A stretch of DNA of 64,000 nucleotides. Source: Linanthus parryae. Its lineage: Eukaryota; Streptophyta; Magnoliopsida; Ericales; Polemoniaceae. Shown here piece after piece: positions 58,501-64,000 of this stretch (its first letter is position 1; each line of letters starts with the position of its first letter). The DNA is taken from contig JALGPY010000008.1 in the NCBI GenBank assembly GCA_023055425.1, forward strand, positions 12,673,501 to 12,737,500, read 5' to 3'. Below the pieces are notes generated by a model. The model had not been told where the DNA came from. It was given only the letters and a program-made list of their open reading frames with translations, and searched no databases. Both the position numbers and the translations under genes were made by a program.

Positions 58501-59679
58501 GGTGTTGCCTGTTCCGAACCATCTCGCAGCTCTTCCGCAGTTGCGCGCTTCTGTCTCGCCTGGGGGACACCACTTATCAAGTTGGAGAGCAGTTGGGGCA
58601 TAAGACGGCCAGCGCTCGAAAACCCACATTGTCAAAAAGGAAATATTGACAAAATTCAGCACATCGAGGCGGCCACGCGACTCCCTCATAGCCAGAACCA
58701 GCTGATCAAGCCTATAGTACAGCGTGCCCAAAACCAAGGGTCCGAGTGCGACTCTCTGGCCAAGAGCGAGCCTCACGGCAAGCGGCAACACATGGTAGAA
58801 GACTCCATCATGGGGGTGACCATCAATCAGATACCTTGACAGCCAGGCACAGAGAAAAGCACAAAGGGTCAAATGGTAGCCCTTGCCCTCTACGTAATTC
58901 TCGGCCTCCGGGTCCTCGTTCAGAAGCTTCTTAGTAATGCTGCTGTTCGCATAGTCTCGGAAGAAGTACTGCAACCATTTGTTCCAGGTATTCTTCGCAG
59001 ACGTATCGACCAACTGCCAATTCGGAAGAGGCTTCGTAGTAGTCCACCGAGTGGAAATTTTCTTCACCTCTGCTAGGCATTCCTCCATCTGCGTGTACAA
59101 GGCAATCTCCGCGGATGTCCTCAAGGGACTCAGAGGGTCCACCTCGCCCATGGGAGAAAGCTCGTACAGCATTTGAACGTCCTCGAGTGTCGGGGCAGCC
59201 TCGAACTCAGCAAAATGGAACGTATGAGTCGCAGGCGAGTAACGGGACAGAAGGTCTAGAAGCATGGACTGATCCAACTTCACGGCAGCACCCTTCATAG
59301 CATGGATAGCAAAGTATACGCCGGCTTCATTAAGAGTCTCGGCGTGATGATCCAACACGTGGTCAATCCACTCATCCATATAGTCCAATTTCTGGACGAA
59401 CGCCTGAGTAGAAATCGCAGTATATGGGAAGTGCCCGTTTTCGATCCCCAATCGAACTACATCCTCGGAACCAACCCACTCGAGCAGGGCTGAGTTAACT
59501 GGGCGAGTCAACGTCAGCAATCGCTCAACTGGAACAGGATCAGGCATCCTCTTCGCCTTTACCCTCGCATGGTAGAAATCTTTGCCGCCTAAAAAGGGGG
59601 CTTTTCGCCACAAGGCCTGCGGAAGGTCGGGTATCTCTTCATCTTCCTTGACGGGTCTGGTTACTCTTGTCTTGGCCAT
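55569..59679 (-). CDS. antisense five-exon gene of the Tat element, plant-mobile-domain-like protein
   Basis: Predicted exons (minus): 59679-57799, 57724-57247, 57168-56521, 56438-55950, 55867-55569. All introns are GT-AG, 53-83 bp long, and every join keeps the frame, giving about 1,264 residues. Exon 1 (627 codons, starting MAKTRVTRPVK) resembles the plant mobile domain / aminotransferase-like family seen in plant transposons (FHFAEFEAAPTLEDVQMLY, GVFYHVLPLAVRLALGQ). Exons 2-4 encode a charged, Pro/Ser-rich nuclear-looking region with basic patches (KGKGRMPSKVRKE, RRRRREEEELERVK). Exon 5 has a helical segment, then TAG at 55569-55571; the same frame stays open to 55392 as a coiled coil. Function in the element is unknown. 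Confidence 0.82.
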
Positions 59680-60356
59680 TCCTGTGAAAAGAGCAAGAAA
59701 AAAAAGGGGGAGAAATACCACACTTCAGTTTGAATTTTGGGATTCAAGATCTATGCAAAGGAAGACGAGCAGTTCCGGTATCGATTTCAGAAATTGGGGA
59801 GTTGCAAGATCCAATATTGTTGAAAGATTAAAACGAAGCGGGTTCAAAGATCAAAGCCTCTTCACAAATTTCATGGGTTTACAGATTCAACGCAGTTCAA
59901 GGCAAACACTGGTATTTTAAATCAAAAGTAAACGAGGCCAACCTTGTTTTCTTGAAGCCTGCTTGGATATGCACAATTGAAGAATACGATTTGCAGTTCT
60001 GAACTGGTGATTGATTATCTGGATCTGCTCTCGAAGATCTCCGGGTACCATTCACTTTAAGAGAAAGAAGTGATGCTTTGCAATAATGGGGGATACAAGG
60101 TATTTATCCAAAAACAATGAAGGGTTGCGTCCTTTCGATAGTCGAATCGCAACCGTCATCGTCGAATCGCGCAATCACAAGACAAGCTGACGTCACGCCT
60201 AAAACCCTAAAGGTCAGACGGCACGACTCTAGGGGTTTTAGGTCATAATGACACGCACGGGGGCTGAACTTACCCGTATTTGAATTGGTGCGTGGCGGCG
60301 ACGCGTATGTTGGTTTCCGCGCATGGAAGTCTATACGGCTATGAGTCTTCACGCGC
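59680..60356 (-). other. upstream region of the antisense gene and 3' end of the Tat interior
   Basis: The antisense gene's promoter must be here or in the 3' LTR. No unambiguous TATA box could be assigned. Ends at the polypurine tract. Confidence 0.4.
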
Positions 60357-60370
60357 AGAAAGGGGGCTAA

Positions 60371-60996
60371 TGTAGATACTGCTTTCTGACATGACAGATC
60401 TTGGCCACGTGGCAGCCATCCAGCACACCATATTGTGCTCCATACACACTGGATCACCAGCCGAGCTGATCCATGTGGGGGCTGCGAGACAGAGCCCTCG
60501 CATACCACTGCACGGGACTTGTAGGGACTTAGTGGTTTGGAGGCTAGAGTAAGTCCTGTCGCGTGCGAGTCAAGCCCGCACGCGACCTTTAGTAACTGTT
60601 TTGAGAGATCTATGGCACGAGCTCCCTAGACCCGGTCAATCCGGTCAAACCCGGTCAACCTCGTAACGGTTCCGGTATTCGCGCACCACGTGCTATAACG
60701 GTTCCTATATACTCGGACGAACGTGCCGTTATGGTTAAGCTAATTAAGCCGCCATTAATGGGCGCATTAACCACACTACAACAGTCACGTTCTCCAGTAT
60801 ATATAGATCGTCAACCTTTCCATACAAGGGAGAACACACTGCCATACGCGGAAGCTCTGCCAAACCTCTGTCTCTCTCTCAGACATTGCTACTGACTTAC
60901 TCTCTCCCTACACACACCCCTACTCTTCCTGTGCGATCCTTGATCCACTACACACGGTGCACACGGAGGTCTCCCTGCCGGAATCTCTTGTGCACA
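60371..60996 (+). repeat. 3' LTR of the Tat element
   Basis: 626 bp, one difference from the 5' LTR. It follows the AGAAAGGGGG polypurine tract. Confidence 0.97.
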
Positions 60997-61159
60997 CCGG
61001 TCATTCGATATTTGTGCCCAAGCCCGACCCTAATTGCAATTCGGGCTGAGAGTCTCTGTCCAAGACCGTCCAAATTACAAAAACTATGTGTTCGGGTCCT
61101 ATTTAAATTCGGGCTGGGCTCGGGTTTGTCGGGTTCAACCCGCCCAAGTTGCAGTCCTA
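60997..61159. mobile_element. right part of the split hAT element
   Basis: Starts with the CCGGT target copy of the Tat element, and ends with the inverse of TAGGACTGCAACTTGGGCGG followed by CATTTTAG. It holds the other half of the CGGGC-rich interior. Confidence 0.88.
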
Positions 61160-61167
61160 CATTTTAG

Positions 61168-61398
61168 GAGTGAATGACATGATCATCCAAGGTTGTAAGT
61201 GACACTTGCCATGGGTTTTCAAAAACTCGACTAGTACTCATAATTTTAAATAATTTTAAATTGTACAAGTATCTAAGCTGATTTTGGATTCGTGCGCTAA
61301 CACTTACTTCAGTTGTTTCATAACTTTAGTCTATTCAAACAATCAAACTATTTAAGGTGACGTGTAATCATTACACTCCTAACAATCAAACTATTTGA
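61168..61398. other. intergenic DNA, no gene seen
   Basis: AT-rich; nothing recognised. Confidence 0.35.
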
Positions 61399-61577
61399 GG
61401 GCCGCTATGCTTCACCCTTTTTTCTTCACTCTCCAAGTTCACCTCTTACATGTCAAGATATGATTGATGTAACTTTTTATTTTAAGACATTTCTATAATT
61501 ACATCACCAATCAAATACATCCACATAAGGGGTGAACTTGAAGGGTGAAGAAAAGGGGGTGACGTTTAGCATTTCCC
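61399..61577. mobile_element. small MITE with 45-bp terminal repeats
   Basis: The left end GGGCCGCTATGC, then TTCTTCACTCTCCAAGTTCA, pairs with the right end inverse (TTCTTCACCCTTCAAGTTCA, starting GGGAAATGC). The flanks CTATTTGA and TTACTTGA match at 6 of 8 positions, so the target duplication is uncertain. A Mutator- or hAT-type MITE is likely. Confidence 0.65.
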
Positions 61578-62217
61578 TTACTTGAATATCCCAGATTTTA
61601 TTTGATAATGTTATCCTTACTTTTTTAGGGTGAATTAGAGAATCCATGTATCAACCCGTGCGGACTACTGACCCAACTTTGTAACACCCATGAATTAACT
61701 GTCACAACAACTTATTTACTCGTATCACCGGATATGAAAATGTTGAAGCTTTGAATGTGCAAGTAGTAATTCATAAGTTTTACATATACCAGATGTCAAA
61801 CTCACAAATTTTCAATGTGGGACATGATATCACAATCTCCCAATCATACCTTATATATAATTCACAATATCAATCAACAATATTTCAAAATAGGACATGA
61901 TATTACAAATCACAATATTATGAGCTACACAAATAGAAAGTCGACAACACTATTGATACAGCCAGAAATAGAATAGGGGATTAAAATTTTGGAACGAAAG
62001 GGGATATATTATTGGCTTTATATATGATGTTGCTCAAGTTATTTTTAATGTTAGACTACGTCACTGACCACACCTAGAGTAATTTGAATTACTCAGAGTG
62101 CATAGTTAGGTAAGAACAAGGCTCACCAGTCACTAACTTTGATCTAGACTAATTATAGTGCCCTTGTTTGGGAGGCTATGTTTGGAAAACCCAAAACCAA
62201 ACTAATCTCCCACCACC
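61578..62217. other. intergenic DNA, no gene seen
   Basis: AT-rich sequence with several ATATCACAA-like words near 61830-61920. No coding signal. Confidence 0.35.
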
Positions 62218-62403
62218 CAGGGGCGGAGGCAGCACACGGCCGCATAAGGCACGCGTCCCACTCTTGTTTTAGAAAACTACACTTATTTATTTATTTTTAG
62301 GAAATTATACGAGTCTCAAGTAAAATAAAAAAAAGGCCCTACCCCTTCTTAAAATTACAAAAAGTCAATACCCTATTTCAAATCCTCTGTCCGCCCCTCC
62401 TGC
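62217..62403. mobile_element. hAT-like non-autonomous element with CAGGGGCGGA ends
   Basis: Starts CAGGGGCGGAGGCAG. The right end TCCGCCCCTCCTG is an imperfect inverse. Short AT-rich interior. No clear target duplication. Confidence 0.5.
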
Positions 62404-63190
62404 TTTCAATTCCGGTGTCATGCATGCACGACACGATGCTCGGCTATTTTTTATTTCCTCTCGCAAAGAAAATAATTATTATTATCACAATAAAAAAATA
62501 AATATGATGCTCGGTTTTATATATTCGATATCCTTCCTCAAAATAATTATTAAACAATAAAAAATTAAAACTTCAAAACTCTTCAGAGCTCTTATATCCA
62601 AACACAACACATAGTAAATTTTTCAAAATCATAAAATTTTCCTTCCCAAACCAGCTAAATTTTATTGAATCACCTCACACTACAAAATGTAGAGAGATTC
62701 AATGAGACATCCCTGGTCCACCATATAAATAAACCTCCTCTACACTACCCACTTTCGTTGCCAAGAGATGCCAAATTGATTATGATGTCGATGATAATGA
62801 TGCCCCTTCTTTATCTTATCTTTCACATTATCTCGAGTTAATCGTATCTCTTGATCATATAATTGTTATAACAAATACGACACTAATCATATATATATAT
62901 ATATATATATTTAAAATGATGTTTTAGGTTTATTTCAGAAGGTGTCACGTGGTAATGTCTGTTAATTAATTTCATATCATACGTTAAAAATGTAAACAAC
63001 ATTCAACAAAGAAATTGTCAAAAATGAATTTTTATTTTCATATTGTAGATTCCCTAAACCGTGATACCATCGATGAACCACGTGGCGTCCCGGATAAGGA
63101 ACACGTGTGCAGCTGTTGTGCTCCGCATAGCACCGGAATGTATCATTTGCCTACGCGTATGCGAAGGCGCCATATGCATGCGAGACTTGG
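62404..63190. other. intergenic AT-rich DNA with (AT)n run
   Basis: An AT microsatellite lies at about 62889-62911. No gene is recognised. Confidence 0.4.
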
Positions 63191-63200
63191 GGTGCGAGCA

Positions 63201-63405
63201 GGGGCGGACCCAAATGGGGACACTCAACTTTGAAAATTCAAAATTTTTTCTCTTATTTTGTCAGTTTTTTCAATTTAGTCTCCACAGAAATTGCACTATA
63301 GCCCACACTCAACATCACAAAATTCAAATTTTATTTTTCATTATTAATTTTCTCCAAATTAGACCCCACTCTCATGAAATTATGAATTCGTCCATGGGTA
63401 TGAGT
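63201..63405. mobile_element. possible hAT-like element, CAGGGGCGGAC start
   Basis: The left end CAGGGGCGGACCCAAATGGGG is of the same type as 62217 and 23043. The right end near GAATTCGTCCATGG is only weakly inverse, so the limit is uncertain. Confidence 0.4.
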
Positions 63406-63407
63406 AT

Positions 63408-63465
63408 GAGTGGCTTGGAGGCTAGAGTAAGACTGTCGCCTCAATCTCGCATGCGACACAAAGTT
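63408..63465 (+). repeat. relic fragment similar to the Tat LTR
   Basis: GTGGCTTGGAGGCTAGAGTA then CTGTCGC and GCATGCGAC follow the order of the Tat LTR part at 45930-45985 (GTGGTTTGGAGGCTAGAGTA, CTGTCGCGTGCGA). The rest of that LTR is not present nearby. Confidence 0.6.
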
Positions 63466-63483
63466 GTTTAATAAATGATATTA

Positions 63484-63736
63484 CCTCTGTTTCTTCTCTT
63501 TCAATGGTGGTAGACTTTTTTACCGTAACCGGGTCACTTTGACTTGGTGATTTGGATAGTAAAACGATGTAAATGTTTTGCATTTTTTTCATAGTATTGT
63601 AGAGTAAAGTTTACTCTAGAAGTTCATGCAAAAATTACCAAATTCGTGTATCGTTTTACTAACCAAATCACCGGGTTAAAGTGACCCAATGAATAATGTC
63701 AAAAAGTGAAGTAAGCTGAAAGAGAAGAAACAGAAG
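63484..63736. mobile_element. Stowaway-like palindromic MITE, copy 5
   Basis: The ends CCTCTGTTTCTTCTCTTTC and the inverse of CTTCTGTTTCTTCTCTTTC match at 18 of 19. TA flanks both ends (63482-63483, 63737-63738). The interior holds GGGTCACTTTGACTTGGTG and its inverse. The best preserved copy of the family. Confidence 0.88.
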
Positions 63737-63738
63737 TA

Positions 63739-64000
63739 GTATGATACAAATAAATAAAAACGTGATAACTATATCCCGTTAAAATGTTAGAATCTCCAAA
63801 AGGCACCCAAATATTGGAGGACTGGTTTGAGTAAATGAAAACTCGAAGTGTTGGTGTTGGCTCTTTTTCAATGCAGGCTAGTGTCGTCCTAGAAAAGCGT
63901 GCAACAACTCTAGAAGGAACGCTGCCCCACTTGAGCCTCTCACGTGGCTTCTTGCATGAGCTAGATTTGCGGCTCAGCCATAAACGACTTATCTAGAAAT
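63739..64000. other. window end, no gene seen
   Basis: No ORF or motif recognised. Confidence 0.3.

Larger units (their letters stand above)
45770..60996 (+). mobile_element. Ty3/gypsy, Tat-lineage LTR retrotransposon with antisense gene, 15.2 kb
   Basis: 626-bp LTRs (45770-46395, 60371-60996), target copies CTGGT and CCGGT (one mismatch), a putative primer-binding site at 46399, and a polypurine tract AGAAAGGGGG at 60357-60366. Gag-protease, then pol with RT, RNase H, an additional archaeal-type RNase H and integrase, is the Tat-lineage order. Downstream follow a tandem-repeat block and an antisense spliced gene. The LTRs differ at one position (46179 G versus the A in the right copy), so the insertion is recent. 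Confidence 0.95.

Overview
This window is nuclear DNA of a flowering plant, probably a eudicot. The evidence is one NIMIN-type host gene, plant-only transposon proteins (a MURA-type transposase with a SWIM finger, DUF1985/Ulp1 and plant-mobile-domain proteins), GT-AG introns, and a very high load of nested transposons. No rRNA, CRISPR or bacterial feature was seen. The only convincing host protein gene is a single-exon NIMIN-like regulator at 21594-21983 (+), with two TGACG motifs just upstream.

Layout, left to right. 1-3911: Ty1/copia element on the minus strand, cut by the window edge. 3912-8844: AT-rich host DNA with two MITEs. 8845-19199: old copia element (minus strand) with two LTRs and a TATTG target duplication. 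A 2.65-kb LTR-like insertion sits inside its primer-binding site, and its leader carries a dense CCACGTCA array. 19200-22440: host DNA with the NIMIN gene. About 23.8-33.6 kb: Mutator-like element (Kaonashi type) with a transposase pseudogene (+) and a convergent seven-exon gene (-) encoding DUF1985 plus two Ulp1-like domains. Hairpin arrays sit before, between and after these two genes. 34166-36248: PIF/Harbinger element holding a nested 827-bp element. 36678-38356: Pack-MULE carrying a 14-3-3 fragment. 38388-44312: L1-type LINE with a 16-bp target duplication. 45386-61159: small hAT element split by a very young Ty3/gypsy Tat-lineage element (45770-60996). 61168-64000: host DNA with MITEs and an LTR relic.

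The Tat element is the best preserved unit. Its 626-bp LTRs differ at one position by eye. It carries gag-protease, a pol with two RNase H regions and an integrase, a block of about 16 tandem 54-bp repeats, and a spliced antisense gene for a plant-mobile-domain-like protein. Pol is broken by a stop and a frameshift, so mobilisation in trans is likely.

The strongest candidates for something undescribed are three. First, the Kaonashi-like element has GC-rich hairpin arrays in both probable leader introns and between its two genes. Second, its antisense gene product has two Ulp1-like catalytic sets. Third, the Tat element has an antisense multi-exon gene. Exon joins were worked out by hand from GT/AG sites and reading frame, and are predictions without transcript support.
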